DNA from: Nonomuraea sp. NBC_00507
GTDB lineage: Bacteria; Actinomycetota; Actinomycetes; Streptosporangiales; Streptosporangiaceae
Reading direction: 5' to 3'
Length of the DNA: 64,000 nucleotides
Assembly (NCBI RefSeq): GCF_036013525.1
Contig: NZ_CP107853.1
Location: forward strand, 2,542,001 to 2,606,000
The position numbers and the translations under genes are program-made. Shown one piece after another: positions 1 to 8,979 of the stretch (position 1 is the stretch's first letter; each line of letters begins with the position of its first letter). Under the pieces are notes generated by a model. The model did not search any database and was not told where the DNA came from. It worked only from the letters and a program-made list of their open reading frames with translations.

Positions 1-1
1 G

Positions 2-667
2 ATGGACGCCGGCAAGGCGGGAATCGACTGCCCGCTCGGCTGGCCGGACCGGTTCGTCGAGTTCGTCACCGCGCACCGCAACGGGCACGTTCGAGTCCCG
101 GAAGGGCTGGTCGGCCGAGCCTGGCGGCGGGATCTGGCGCTGCGGGTCACCGACCAGGTGGTGCACGAGCAGACGGGGCTGACGCCGCTGAGCGTGTCGG
201 CCGACCGCATCGGGCACGCCACCATGCGGTGTGCCGCTGTGCTGGCCGAGCTCGCGCGGCGGGGGCGGCCGGTGGATCGGCGAGGTGCTGGGGTGGTGGT
301 GGAGGTGTATCCGGCGGCTTGCCTGAAGCAGTGGGGGTTGCCGTATCGGGGTTACAAACGCGCCGCCAACCTCGGTGAGCTGGGCCGGTTGGTGGATCGG
401 TTGCTGGAGGTGGCGCCGTGGCTGGATCTGGGCGCGTACGAGTCGCTCTGCCGGGCCTCGGACGACGCCACCGACGCCGTCATCTCCGCGCTGGCCGCCC
501 GCGCATCAGCCCTCGGCCTCGTGACCGTGCCGGCAGCGGAGCAGGCCGAAGCGGCCGGTACGGAGGGCTGGATCGCCCTGCCCACCACACCCCTGAACCG
601 CCTCATGACAGAGGAAAGCGCATGTCGATGGGCAAGCACTGCTGAGCCGGATCCCGGGCGGGCCTGA
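2..667 (+). CDS. DUF429 domain protein (5' end cut by window)
   Basis: The reading frame is open at the left edge. The motif GIDCPLGWPDRF near the first residues is the conserved block that follows the N-terminal beta strand of DUF429 proteins, a family predicted to have an RNase H-like fold. The usual start lies upstream, so this is the C-terminal ~220 residues and the ATG at 2 is probably internal. Conserved family features seen are the EVYPAA block (about residue 100) and DATDAVISALAARA near 160. The biochemical role of the family is not established. A perfect inverted repeat overlaps its 3' end. Confidence 0.75.
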   Translation: MDAGKAGIDCPLGWPDRFVEFVTAHRNGHVRVPEGLVGRAWRRDLALRVTDQVVHEQTGLTPLSVSADRIGHATMRCAAVLAELARRGRPVDRRGAGVVVEVYPAACLKQWGLPYRGYKRAANLGELGRLVDRLLEVAPWLDLGAYESLCRASDDATDAVISALAARASALGLVTVPAAEQAEAAGTEGWIALPTTPLNRLMTEESACRWASTAEPDPGRA

Positions 668-685
668 GTAGGGGGTACTCAGGCC
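661..685. promoter_or_regulatory. Perfect inverted repeat with TGAGTA-N5-TACTCA core
   Basis: Ten-base arms (GGCCTGAGTA / TACTCAGGCC) surround GGGGG. It overlaps the stop of the DUF429 gene and lies about 60 bases before the lipoprotein start, so it could act as a terminator or as an operator. The 17-bp core recurs at 28440-28456, upstream of another exported protein, which favours an operator. A -10-like GATAGT lies at 704-709. Confidence 0.5.
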
Positions 686-743
686 CCGGCCTTCCGGAGC
701 GGGGATAGTTGCGGGCAATCGGCTTGAAAGCGCGCTCCGAAGA

Positions 744-1664
744 ATGGCTGACATGACGAATCTCCCTGTGGTGCGCCGAGTCGCACCGGGCCGTTACGGC
801 GCTGTCCTCGTTCTCTCACTGGTGGCACTCGCGGGATGCGGTCTCGTCGGCGGTGGGACAAGGGGCGCTGACACCGCTCCCGCGCCCGTAACCAGCAGCG
901 CGACCGCCGCGCCCAGAGAGAGCGCACCCGCTCAGACCGAGAGCGCGCCCGCAACGGCTGACACCGCGCCGGCCCAGGCCGAGACCGGCCAGAACGACCA
1001 GGCCCTGGCGGCGGTCGAGCCGGGAGGCGTCCTGGCCGACGGCAGTACGGTCTCGGCCGAGCTGACCCGCGCGGGGCAGAAGGACACGTTCACCCTGGAC
1101 TTGGGCGATGCCAAGGAGTTCTACGTCACCGACATGCAGGGTGACGACATCCAGTTACAGGTGTTCTCCGAAGTCGACGGCGAGCCGTTGGGCCCGTCGA
1201 GCATCGCGCTGAGCTTCGGCACCTCCATCTTCAAGCTGACCAAGGCAGGCGGGCACCGGCTGGAGGTCTGGGGGAATACGAACGTCATAGGGACGTACAG
1301 CTTCCGGGTCGCGACCGTCAAGGTCAGGACGTTTCCCGTGGCGATCGGCCTGAAGGTCGGTGAGGGCAGCCCCGCCGGGGCCGGGCGGCTGGACGTCCCC
1401 GGACGGATCGACCGCTTCGAGTTCGAGGCGGACGGAGCCACAGCCATCAAGATCCTCGGGGGCGCGGGGGCATGCACGGCCATCCAGCTGGAACTGTACG
1501 ACGCCGCCGAGAAGAGCGTCGCCAACGCCCGGCAGCCTATCCCGCTGTGCGGCTACGAACTCGACATCCCGCTCTCGGGCGGAGACGGGCGCTATGCGCT
1601 GGTCGTCAAGTCGGGCGAGGCGAAGACCGGGGCGTACTCCTTCCAGATCGCGCGCGCCGGCTGA
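744..1664 (+). CDS. Secreted lipoprotein, function unknown
   Basis: A 306-residue protein with a basic N-terminus, a hydrophobic stretch at about 18-31 and a lipobox LVALAGC ending at Cys32, so it is predicted to be lipid-anchored outside the membrane. Residues ~40-90 are a low-complexity Ala/Pro/Thr/Glu linker with repeated ESAPA-like units. The rest looks beta-rich, with two similar blocks (starting near residues 95 and 200) that resemble pre-peptidase C-terminal/PPC-like domains (inference only). The start is either ATG 744 or ATG 753; neither has a strong ribosome site. The next gene, a kinase, converges on it. Confidence 0.7.
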   Translation: MADMTNLPVVRRVAPGRYGAVLVLSLVALAGCGLVGGGTRGADTAPAPVTSSATAAPRESAPAQTESAPATADTAPAQAETGQNDQALAAVEPGGVLADGSTVSAELTRAGQKDTFTLDLGDAKEFYVTDMQGDDIQLQVFSEVDGEPLGPSSIALSFGTSIFKLTKAGGHRLEVWGNTNVIGTYSFRVATVKVRTFPVAIGLKVGEGSPAGAGRLDVPGRIDRFEFEADGATAIKILGGAGACTAIQLELYDAAEKSVANARQPIPLCGYELDIPLSGGDGRYALVVKSGEAKTGAYSFQIARAG

Positions 1665-1668
1665 ACGG

Positions 1669-3207
1669 TCAGGAGCGGCGCAGGCTCCCGCGGTATGCCA
1701 GCGAGCCCGCGCCCTCCTGCCGCACGAGGTCTAGAGTCCCGGAACCCTTCAGCGTGAGGGTCATGTCCCCGCCCACGCATTGATCCCGCTGAGCCACGGT
1801 CATCTCGAGCACGGTGCCGCTCCTGACCCGGGTCAGCGTGGCCTGCTGCTGGCAGTCGCCGTCCGCCCACGTCCCGGTGCTCTGCCCGCCCGTCAGGGTG
1901 ATCGTGACCTCGACGCCCTTCTTGCGGTCGTCCTCTGAGACGACCCGTCCCGTCCAGGTCCCGTCGAAGGCTTGGGGGATTCCGCCCGTCCCGGCGGGGG
2001 GCGCTGCTGTAGTCGATCCAGAGGCCGGCTTCGGGGACGACGTCGAGGTCGCCCCGGAGGTCGGCTCCCGCACCGTCGTCACCCCGTCGCCGGCGGCCGA
2101 GCCGCCGATCGTCCCACTCGCGTACAGCACACCGGCCGTCGCGAGCGCCGCCACGGTGATGGCGATCAACGGCACGGCCGGCCGCATCCTCCGCCGGGTG
2201 ATCGGTTCGCCGTACGGCGGCGCGGAGGAGGTGTCCTGCCCCGAGATGCCGGCGTCGCCAAGAGCCGGCACCGTCGATCCGTCTGCGGGAAGGGGGACCG
2301 GGCGGGGTGCAGGCTCGGTCGGGAGCACGTGGGTCGGGCCCGGGGCGGGCCAGTTCGGCGGGACGTACGCGCTGGGGACCGGTCCGACGTCGGGAACCGT
2401 GACGGTAGGGGCCCCGGGGTCGACCAGGCGGATCAGGAGCGACCGAGCAGTGGGGCGGGTCCGGGGATCCTTCGACAGGCAGGCGGCCAGGGTCCCGCGC
2501 AGGCTCTGCGGAATGCCCGAAAGGTCGGGTTCCTGGCTGAGAATGCGGTGGAAGACGGCGGCAACGGTGTCGCTGCCGAACGGCGCCCGGCCGGTCGCGG
2601 CGTAGACCATGGTCGCGGCCCAGGCGAAGACGTCGGCCGCGGGCGATCCGTGCTCTCCCTTGAGCTGCTCGGGCGCCATGTACGGCGGGGTGCCCGACAT
2701 CGTCGAGGGCGCCGTGGCGGCGTCGAGGGGCCGGGCGATGCCGAAGTCGACCACCCGTGGTCCGTCCGGACCGAGCAGCACGTTGGCGGGTTTGAAGTCC
2801 CGATGAACGACCCCGGCGCCGTGGATGGCCGCGAGGGCGCAGGCCGTGCCGACCGCCAGTCGCTCGAGGTCGCCGTCGCGCAGGGGGCCGCCCGCGCGTA
2901 CCCGCTCCTGCAGCGACGGGCCCGCCACGAACTCGCTCACGACGTACGGAGCCGGCCGGTCGGGCTCGGCTTCGAGCACGCGGGCCGTGCAGAAGGGGGC
3001 CACCCGGCGGGCCGACTCCAGCTCTCTGGCCAGCCGGCGGCGGGTGTCAGGATCGGCGCCCCCTTTGAGGACCTTGATCGCAACCCGCTCGCCGGACGGG
3101 CTCCGCCCCTCGTAGACGATCCCCTGCCCGCCCTCGCCCAGGCGTGCGACGACCTGGAACGCTCCGAGTACACGGGGGTCTCCTGGCTCCAGCGGGCCAG
3201 CGGGCAT
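1669..3207 (-). CDS. Transmembrane Ser/Thr protein kinase (Hanks type)
   Basis: The 512-residue product has a full kinase domain at about 15-265: Gly-rich loop GEGGQGIVYEG, Lys45 in VAIKVLK, catalytic loop HRDFKPAN, VVDFGIA for DFG and the APE-equivalent YMAPEQL. A Pro-rich linker follows, then one membrane helix (around 345-365), a Ser/Thr/Pro linker and an extracellular C-terminal domain of about 100 residues of unknown ligand. The start is ATG 3207 because GGAGGAG lies just before it; the longer GTG at 3219 would place that site inside the gene. It probably phosphorylates cytoplasmic Ser/Thr targets in response to an outside signal. Confidence 0.93.
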   Translation of the reverse strand: MPAGPLEPGDPRVLGAFQVVARLGEGGQGIVYEGRSPSGERVAIKVLKGGADPDTRRRLARELESARRVAPFCTARVLEAEPDRPAPYVVSEFVAGPSLQERVRAGGPLRDGDLERLAVGTACALAAIHGAGVVHRDFKPANVLLGPDGPRVVDFGIARPLDAATAPSTMSGTPPYMAPEQLKGEHGSPAADVFAWAATMVYAATGRAPFGSDTVAAVFHRILSQEPDLSGIPQSLRGTLAACLSKDPRTRPTARSLLIRLVDPGAPTVTVPDVGPVPSAYVPPNWPAPGPTHVLPTEPAPRPVPLPADGSTVPALGDAGISGQDTSSAPPYGEPITRRRMRPAVPLIAITVAALATAGVLYASGTIGGSAAGDGVTTVREPTSGATSTSSPKPASGSTTAAPPAGTGGIPQAFDGTWTGRVVSEDDRKKGVEVTITLTGGQSTGTWADGDCQQQATLTRVRSGTVLEMTVAQRDQCVGGDMTLTLKGSGTLDLVRQEGAGSLAYRGSLRRS

Positions 3208-3307
3208 GAACTCCTCCACGCACGTTGGGGCGGGCTGCCACCGGCACTCCGTGATTCTCCAGGATCATGCCAGATTGTGGTGACAAGTGGTGAGGTCCTC
3301 CCGGCTG

Positions 3308-3832
3308 TTAGTGCGGGGAGATGTAGATGGTCTTCCACGCGGGGTTGCCGGCGGTGCACTGGATGGACGGTCGGGCCGCCCGGCCTTCGGCGCAGACCTT
3401 CAGCTCGACCTGGTACACCCGGTGGTGGGTGAAGGAGAACGTCTTCGGCGTGCGGTAGGCGCAGGTGCGGACGTGGTGTTGCTTCCAGCTCACCTTGTTG
3501 CCGGCCGAGTTGACGGTGGCGATACCGAAGACCGCCCACCCGCAGGTGGAGCCGCGGGTCATGTCGGAGACCTGGCCGGAGACGGTCAGCGTGGCGGCGG
3601 ACGGGATGACCGCGTGGTCCTCGCCGGTCGCGGTGATCTTGCCGAGTGCCTTGGCCCGCTTGGCGCCGGGAGAGTAGTACGGGCCCCAGGTGGCCGGCGC
3701 GGCGGTGACCGGCCGCGCCTGCTGGGAACCGGCGTCGGACGTGGCGGCCGTGGCGGAGGCGGCGGGTAACGCGGCCATCGTCAGGAGCGCCGCCGCAGTG
3801 AGCCCGATCAGGGCACGTGAGCCGTTGTTCAT
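3308..3832 (-). CDS. Secreted protein, unknown
   Basis: The 174-residue product has a Sec signal peptide (hydrophobic residues 8-28, AxA-type cleavage near 30). The mature part has four cysteines in two pairs (STCGW and RTCAYR; VCAEG and IQCTAG), suggesting two disulfides and a small beta-rich extracellular fold. AAGGAGA precedes the ATG at good spacing. It is next to another secreted protein in the same orientation. No family was recognised. Confidence 0.7.
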   Translation of the reverse strand: MNNGSRALIGLTAAALLTMAALPAASATAATSDAGSQQARPVTAAPATWGPYYSPGAKRAKALGKITATGEDHAVIPSAATLTVSGQVSDMTRGSTCGWAVFGIATVNSAGNKVSWKQHHVRTCAYRTPKTFSFTHHRVYQVELKVCAEGRAARPSIQCTAGNPAWKTIYISPH

Positions 3833-3867
3833 CGAGGTCTCCTTGCTAGAGGTCTGTCAGGCCGGGG

Positions 3868-4464
3868 TCAGTGAGCGAGGCTGATGGAGGTCGGAATGCT
3901 CCACGGGCCGCAGTCGGAGCCGAAGGTGGTCTTGTCGCAGCCCTGGACGATGAAGACGAACTTGTTGACCTCGTGGCCGTTGGTCGTGGTGCCGACGCCG
4001 CCCTGGACGTACGGGGCCATCAGGTACTGGCCGCTCCACGGGGTCAGCCGGCCGACCTGGACCTGGGTGGCGTTGCCGCCGTCCTTGCTCCAGCGGACGT
4101 TGAAGTAGTCCCAGTCACGGCCCAGGCCGCTCCACTTGAAGACGATGTTCTGGCCCTTCTGGAAGACGCGGACCAGGGTGCCGCCGCCGAGGTTCGGCGA
4201 CCAGACGATCTTGCCGTTGCGGAAGCGCTGCCAGGAGCCCTTCTTGTCGGCGTAGCCGAACTCCTTGGTGGTCGGGCAGCCGAACACGCTCGTCTCGCCC
4301 CCGTTGGAGCGCCACAGGCCGCCGATGAGGCTGCCTTGGGGGGCCACCAGCGACGGGTCGCACGCGCTACTGGCGGATGCGGCCTGCGGGGCGGCCAGAC
4401 AGACGGCGGCCGTCGCCACGGCCGCGGCCAGACCGGTGAGTGAACGGGAAGCTGTGCGGCCCAT
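3868..4464 (-). CDS. Secreted protein with LGFP-like repeat
   Basis: The 198-residue product has a signal peptide ending in QAASA near residue 31. Residues ~45-85 (IGGLWRSNGG, FGCPTTKEFG, WQRFRNGKIVWSP) match the pattern of LGFP repeats found in actinomycete cell-wall proteins, with FGCP in place of LGFP. The remaining ~110 residues are beta-rich and unassigned. The ribosome site AAAGGACA precedes ATG 4464. It lies 35 bases upstream of the other secreted gene on the same strand, so the two may be co-transcribed. Surface or wall association is inferred. Confidence 0.7.
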   Translation of the reverse strand: MGRTASRSLTGLAAAVATAAVCLAAPQAASASSACDPSLVAPQGSLIGGLWRSNGGETSVFGCPTTKEFGYADKKGSWQRFRNGKIVWSPNLGGGTLVRVFQKGQNIVFKWSGLGRDWDYFNVRWSKDGGNATQVQVGRLTPWSGQYLMAPYVQGGVGTTTNGHEVNKFVFIVQGCDKTTFGSDCGPWSIPTSISLAH

Positions 4465-4581
4465 GGGGGGGTGTCCTTTTCACGAGAGGCTTTGTGGGAC
4501 ACCACTTGTGTAAGGCAGGCCACTTTCACCCGGGATTCCGGAACTTGACGGCGGCTTGAGAGCCGCCTGCTCATTCAGCGC

Positions 4582-5982
4582 TCAACAGGGCGGCCGGTCG
4601 TCGGGCACTCTGCCGTTCAACGCAGCCTCCAGCGCGCCGACGGAGGAGAAGAACGCCTCCTCCGTCACCCTGTTCTCCCAGACGCCGCGTGCGCAGCGGC
4701 GGAAGATCTCGCTGAACTGGGCATAGTAGGGCGACTTCGGCCGCGGGTGAGCCAGTCCGATGGACTTCCTGGTCTCCGAGGCCAGCGTGGCGAGCTCGGG
4801 CAGGCTCGCGCTGGTGATGTCCGTGCCGGTCTGGCGCGCGCACGCGGGCCCACGGCCTGCCTCGTACTTCTCGTACACCTCGGTCAGGACGGGGCTGTAT
4901 CCGCCGCAGGCGAACAGCCGGGCCTGCACCTCCTGGCTGGTGAGCCGGTCGATCAGCCGCTGCGCCGCGCGCAGCTTGTCCGGCTTGATGTGCTGGGAGA
5001 CGGCCAGCACCGAGCCGCCGAGCACGCCGCCCTCCGCCGTAGGCGCGCGTACGTCGAACAACAGCCTCAGGTCCGATCCACGCATGCGCGGGTCCGACGC
5101 CAGCTGATGGAACGCGATCGGCCAGTTGCGCATGTAGGACACCGGCTGCTCGCCGATCCTGCCCTCCTTGAAGGCCACGACGCTGCGATCCTCGTCCATC
5201 TGGAGCGATTCGCGCAGAACGGCGACGCTCTCATCCGTACTGGACAACACGTGCTTGGACGGCTTCAGCGCCTCCCAGGTGTCGTCGCGGTCGTCGTCGA
5301 GGGCCACCGTGGTCCTGTCGTCGCCGTCGAGCACCTTTCCGCCGCCAAGCTCGATCATTTCCAGGAAGTTGATCGTGCCCATCTCGTTGTCGTCCAGTTG
5401 AAGCAGATAACCGCCGGATTGCCGGTCCAGCCGGCGGTACTCCAGGGGCGCGTCGGCGGCGAACGGAACGCCGTACTGCTCCCCGTCGATCTGCCCGGCC
5501 TCCAGCGGGCCGGTCAGGAAGCGGTCTCCCTCATCGCTCAGCTCGATCGGCTGGATGTAACCGTGCCTGGCGAACTCGGTCACCCACGCCACGTCGAGCA
5601 CGAGCACGTCGTACTCGCAGCTGCCGGCCTGGGCCAGCGCCGCCATCTGGGCGCGCCGCACGTCAGTGCTGCCGGAGATCTCCAGCAGCTTGGCCGGCGG
5701 GTCTCCGGCAGGCTTGTCCTTGTTGTTCCACTCGTCGAAGATCTCGCGCCGTACGCTGCCCGTGCTGACGTCGTCGCCCGTGGCGACGACCAGCTCGCCG
5801 TCGTGGCCGCCGCATTCTTCCTGAGGCGTCGAGGGCACAGGGGGCGGGCTGAGCGCGGCCGACGGCGGGGCCGGCTGCGGCGGTCCGTCCGCGCCGCTGG
5901 ACTGCCACAGCAGGAGCAGCAGCATCAGCGCGGCCCCGCAGACGAGCGCCAAGAGGCCGTGCTTCCTCAGCGGCGCGGTCAT
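4582..5982 (-). CDS. Membrane-anchored extracellular solute-binding-like protein
   Basis: The 466-residue product has one N-terminal membrane helix (residues 10-27, rich in Leu) and no lipobox, followed by a family 1-like solute-binding fold: LVVATGDDVSTGS, CEYDVLVLDVAWVTEFA and YGVPFAAD blocks. ATG 5982 overlaps the stop of the upstream von Willebrand A gene (ATGA), so the two are translationally coupled. No ABC permease or ATPase is adjacent, so a sensory or scaffolding role may fit better than transport. The last ~70 residues have several cysteines. Confidence 0.8.
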   Translation of the reverse strand: MTAPLRKHGLLALVCGAALMLLLLLWQSSGADGPPQPAPPSAALSPPPVPSTPQEECGGHDGELVVATGDDVSTGSVRREIFDEWNNKDKPAGDPPAKLLEISGSTDVRRAQMAALAQAGSCEYDVLVLDVAWVTEFARHGYIQPIELSDEGDRFLTGPLEAGQIDGEQYGVPFAADAPLEYRRLDRQSGGYLLQLDDNEMGTINFLEMIELGGGKVLDGDDRTTVALDDDRDDTWEALKPSKHVLSSTDESVAVLRESLQMDEDRSVVAFKEGRIGEQPVSYMRNWPIAFHQLASDPRMRGSDLRLLFDVRAPTAEGGVLGGSVLAVSQHIKPDKLRAAQRLIDRLTSQEVQARLFACGGYSPVLTEVYEKYEAGRGPACARQTGTDITSASLPELATLASETRKSIGLAHPRPKSPYYAQFSEIFRRCARGVWENRVTEEAFFSSVGALEAALNGRVPDDRPPC

Positions 5983-7850
5983 CGCCACCCCCGTACCGTG
6001 ATGATGGCCCGGGTGATCGCCTGTTGCGCGCCGGCGCCCGCCGTCACGCACTGGTACGGCTTCCGCGTACCCGGCAACGTGGTCACGGCGCACCGATCCT
6101 GCCCGAAGACCACCACGTACAGGCCCGACACAGTGGAAGCGTCCTCGAGCGCCCCGGCGATCACCGTAGCCGCCTGGCCGCCGCCCTCGTTGTCGAACAG
6201 CCGGCCGTCGGTCAGCAGCACCACGGGCGCGGGCACCGCCTCGTCGCCCGCGCCGAGCTGGGCGAGGCCGGCCGAGGCGGGGGCATCCCACTTGTCGAAC
6301 GGAGTGTGCTCGATCTTCGCGGCCACGGTGCCGAGGTGCTCAGGGCCGCTCCTGGGGGCGATGCCGGTCACCTCGGCAGGCCCGTTCCTGCTCTGCGCGT
6401 GCAGGCCGAACACCTGGAGACGATCGCGTGGCCCGAGCATTCTGCTGTTGGCGCGCAGCGCCTCGGCGGCCTGGACGCGTACCGGACGGTCCGCCGATCC
6501 CGAGGTGTCGACGATCAGTCGCAGGTCGAGCTGCGGGCGCAGCTGGTCCAACAGCCGCTTTTTCACGTCCTTGAGCTCTTCTTCGTCGACCGTGCCCTCG
6601 GCGGGCACCGGCGCGTTGGGGTAGAGCGGGTGTTTCCCCAGCCAGGCGCCGAAGTCGTCGACCAGCCTCTCCCGTTCGGCCGAGCGCTGGCCGTGCCAGG
6701 TCACCTTGACGTACTGATAGTCGAGCTTGCTCAGGTCGCGATGACGCACCGCGATGAGGTGGGTGCTCGCGCCCGTGCCCGCGCAGCCGTCGACGCGGCC
6801 GGCGTTGAAGTCCTCCACGCTGTGTCCCGGCACGAGCAGCGCGATCTTGGGGTCGCCCCGCTGCTGCCGGGACTCGTCGGCGAGCTCGCCGAACTCGCAC
6901 AACAGCGAGGTGACCGTGTCCGCGCCGAGCCCGTTCTCCACGAGCTCCTGCTCGGCCTGAGCGTAGTCGGCGTCGTCCAGGTTGCGGCCGCCGAACACGT
7001 CGCTGGTGCCGATCATCGCGGCCATGGAGGTCTCGGGGAAGGGACGCGCGATCGTCATGCCCATCTTCTTGGTCAAGGTGTCCCAGACCTTGTCGAACGG
7101 GTATTGGGCCGGATCGTCCATGTGTTTGCCCAGTTCCTCGCGCCGCTGCTCGGTCATCGCCAGGACGAGCTGATCCTGACCCACGCGTACCTCCGACGCG
7201 CTGGCGCCCAGCGACTTGAGCCCGCCCATCCTGAGCTCCTCCACTTCGGCCGGCGAGGTGGCGACCCAGGCGTCGGGCTGCAGGGCGTACAGCCGGGCGT
7301 ACGGCTGGTCGCGGCGGTCCTCCCGCCACTCCCACCCGTTGGTGAAGGCGTCGGCGAGGTGGACGGGAGGCGGCGCGACCGCCACGGTCCACCGGATCGA
7401 CGGGCAGCCCTCGATCCGGTTCTCCCGCATGTACTGCTGCGTGCGCGTGGTGAGCTCGGTGACGTTCTCCGGTGCGGTGACCAGCCGGAGCTCGGCCGAC
7501 GCCGGGCACTGGTCGTCCGCGGTGAGCGCGTGGAACACCAGCCAGCCCCCGGTGGCCAATCCCGCCCCGGCCAACACCAACAGGCCCAACCGGATCTGCT
7601 TCGCATACCTCTCGTAGATGCCGCGTAACGCCGGAACGTACAGCAGGGCCGCAGTGGCGATCCCGAAGCCCACGGGCAGCCACAACTGCATGTAGAGGGG
7701 CAGCGTGCGGAACAGGTTGATCCACGGCAGGAGCACCACGCCCACGATGGCGGTGGCCAGGGCGCTGATCAGCGCCTCCTTCACCGAGGTGCGAATGTTC
7801 GGCTGATTCGTCCTCGGCCCGGGTGCCTTGTTGTGATCGGGATCGCTCAT
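5979..7850 (-). CDS. Membrane protein with periplasmic-binding-like and von Willebrand A domains
   Basis: This is a product of about 623 residues. Three N-terminal hydrophobic segments (about 25-110) are followed by a solute-binding-like region (about 115-370) and a C-terminal von Willebrand factor A domain (about 430-600) with MIDAS residues DTSGS and the later TDG. The domain order recalls the substrate-binding/vWA proteins of actinomycetes. ATG 7850 (MSDPDHN) is preferred; an alternative start at 7868 adds six residues. It is coupled to the downstream binding-like gene by an ATGA overlap. The pair probably forms an extracellular, metal-dependent adhesion or sensing complex (inference). Confidence 0.8.
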   Translation of the reverse strand: MSDPDHNKAPGPRTNQPNIRTSVKEALISALATAIVGVVLLPWINLFRTLPLYMQLWLPVGFGIATAALLYVPALRGIYERYAKQIRLGLLVLAGAGLATGGWLVFHALTADDQCPASAELRLVTAPENVTELTTRTQQYMRENRIEGCPSIRWTVAVAPPPVHLADAFTNGWEWREDRRDQPYARLYALQPDAWVATSPAEVEELRMGGLKSLGASASEVRVGQDQLVLAMTEQRREELGKHMDDPAQYPFDKVWDTLTKKMGMTIARPFPETSMAAMIGTSDVFGGRNLDDADYAQAEQELVENGLGADTVTSLLCEFGELADESRQQRGDPKIALLVPGHSVEDFNAGRVDGCAGTGASTHLIAVRHRDLSKLDYQYVKVTWHGQRSAERERLVDDFGAWLGKHPLYPNAPVPAEGTVDEEELKDVKKRLLDQLRPQLDLRLIVDTSGSADRPVRVQAAEALRANSRMLGPRDRLQVFGLHAQSRNGPAEVTGIAPRSGPEHLGTVAAKIEHTPFDKWDAPASAGLAQLGAGDEAVPAPVVLLTDGRLFDNEGGGQAATVIAGALEDASTVSGLYVVVFGQDRCAVTTLPGTRKPYQCVTAGAGAQQAITRAIITVRGWR

Positions 7851-7868
7851 GTGAAGGGCTGCCCCCAT

Positions 7869-7882
7869 GTGATCGGGATCAC
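7869..7882. promoter_or_regulatory. Short inverted repeat upstream of the vWA gene
   Basis: GTGATC and GATCAC flank two bases immediately before the possible start at 7868. A partial direct copy (TGATCGGGATC) lies inside the gene at 7834-7844. It could be an operator of the vWA/binding-protein pair or a chance palindrome. Confidence 0.3.
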
Positions 7883-7961
7883 TTTGAGCTTAATTCCCTT
7901 CACAGACGGGTGCGGCTGTTAGCCGATAGGTCCGTATCGTCCGCTACTGGTTCGTCACCGG

Positions 7962-8720
7962 TCACAACCAGCCGCGGGACTCGGCGACGCGGACGGCCTC
8001 GGCGCGGTTGCGGGCGCCGGTCTTGCCGATGGCCGAGGACAGGTAGTTGCGTACGGTGCCGTCGGTGAGGAACAGCCGGCCGGCGATGTCGGCCACGGTC
8101 GAGCCGTCGGAGGCGGCGCGCAGCACCTCGGCCTCCCGCTCCCGGCCACGCCCGCCTCCAGCGCCCTGTTGAGGTAGCCGGGCCTGCCGAACGTGGTCAC
8201 GATGATCACCCTTCGGTCGCGCAGACGTTCGGCGACCTCCAGGCCCGACAGGCCCGGCATCTCGATGTCGAGCAGGACGACGTCGGGGTCGTGTTGCCAG
8301 AGCGAACCGCACCCGCTGCTGCTGCCCACCCGACAGCCGCCCGACCCGCCGCCCCTCGAGGTCCTGTACGCCCGCGGCCCGCATCACCCGCTCGACCGGC
8401 ATCGGGTGCGGGTACATCCCGGCCACCGCGGTCACCAGCTCCGCCACCCGCACGTCGTCCAGCAGCCCGGCATCCTGCAGCAACGCCCCGACCTCACCTC
8501 GTTGGAGCGCCTCGGTGGGCGGGCGCCCGAACACCCTGGCCGTTCCCTCGCCAGGGGAGAGCAGGCCCAGGGCGATGGACAGCATGGTCGTTTTGCCCGC
8601 CCCGTTGGGCCCCAGCACGGCGACCGTCTGCCCTTGTGCTACGTCCAGGTCCACGCCGTCGAGCGCGATGGTGGTGCCGTAGCGCTTGCTGACGGCCTTG
8701 AGTTCCAGCGCGATTTCCAT
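7962..8720 (-). pseudogene. Collapsed ABC-ATPase / NarL response-regulator relic
   Basis: The first ~140 codons encode a normal ABC ATPase start: Walker A LGPNGAGKTTM, Q-loop region and signature LSGGQQQRVRFALA. The sequence then changes within about 8291-8300: in a shifted frame it encodes the core of a response-regulator receiver (HDPDVVLLDIEMPG, VIIVTTFGRPGYLNRAL). Near 8150 another junction removes roughly 35 codons and restores the first frame, which ends in a LuxR-type helix-turn-helix (VADIAGRLFLTDGTVRNYLS). Walker B, the permease, the histidine kinase and the receiver N-terminus are missing. This is most simply the remnant of an ATPase-permease-kinase-regulator operon after internal deletions. 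Confidence 0.85.
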
Positions 8721-8851
8721 GCGTCCAGGCTGGCTGAGGGAGGGCGGCGGCTGTAGTGCCGTGCGTCAGCGTGCCCGATGTGACGAATGTCAGGTGTGTT
8801 CCCCGGGGGACGGTATGGCGTCCGGCGCGATGAAGTGTGTGTTCGGGTAGT

Positions 8852-8864
8852 TGTACTCTGTACA
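8852..8864. promoter_or_regulatory. Palindrome in the divergent upstream region
   Basis: TGTAC-TCT-GTACA lies between the ABC/regulator relic and the signalling protein gene at 8980. The 260-base gap otherwise shows no gene. Possible operator; function unknown. Confidence 0.3.
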
Positions 8865-8979
8865 TATCCCCCTATACATGCAGATTCCTCCCGGATTAGT
8901 GCCGCAGACGCGTCCCGAAGCCCGGGCTCCGCAGGATCGCACTTGCCCCTGACGGAGACCCCGGTGACGTGCTGAAGGG

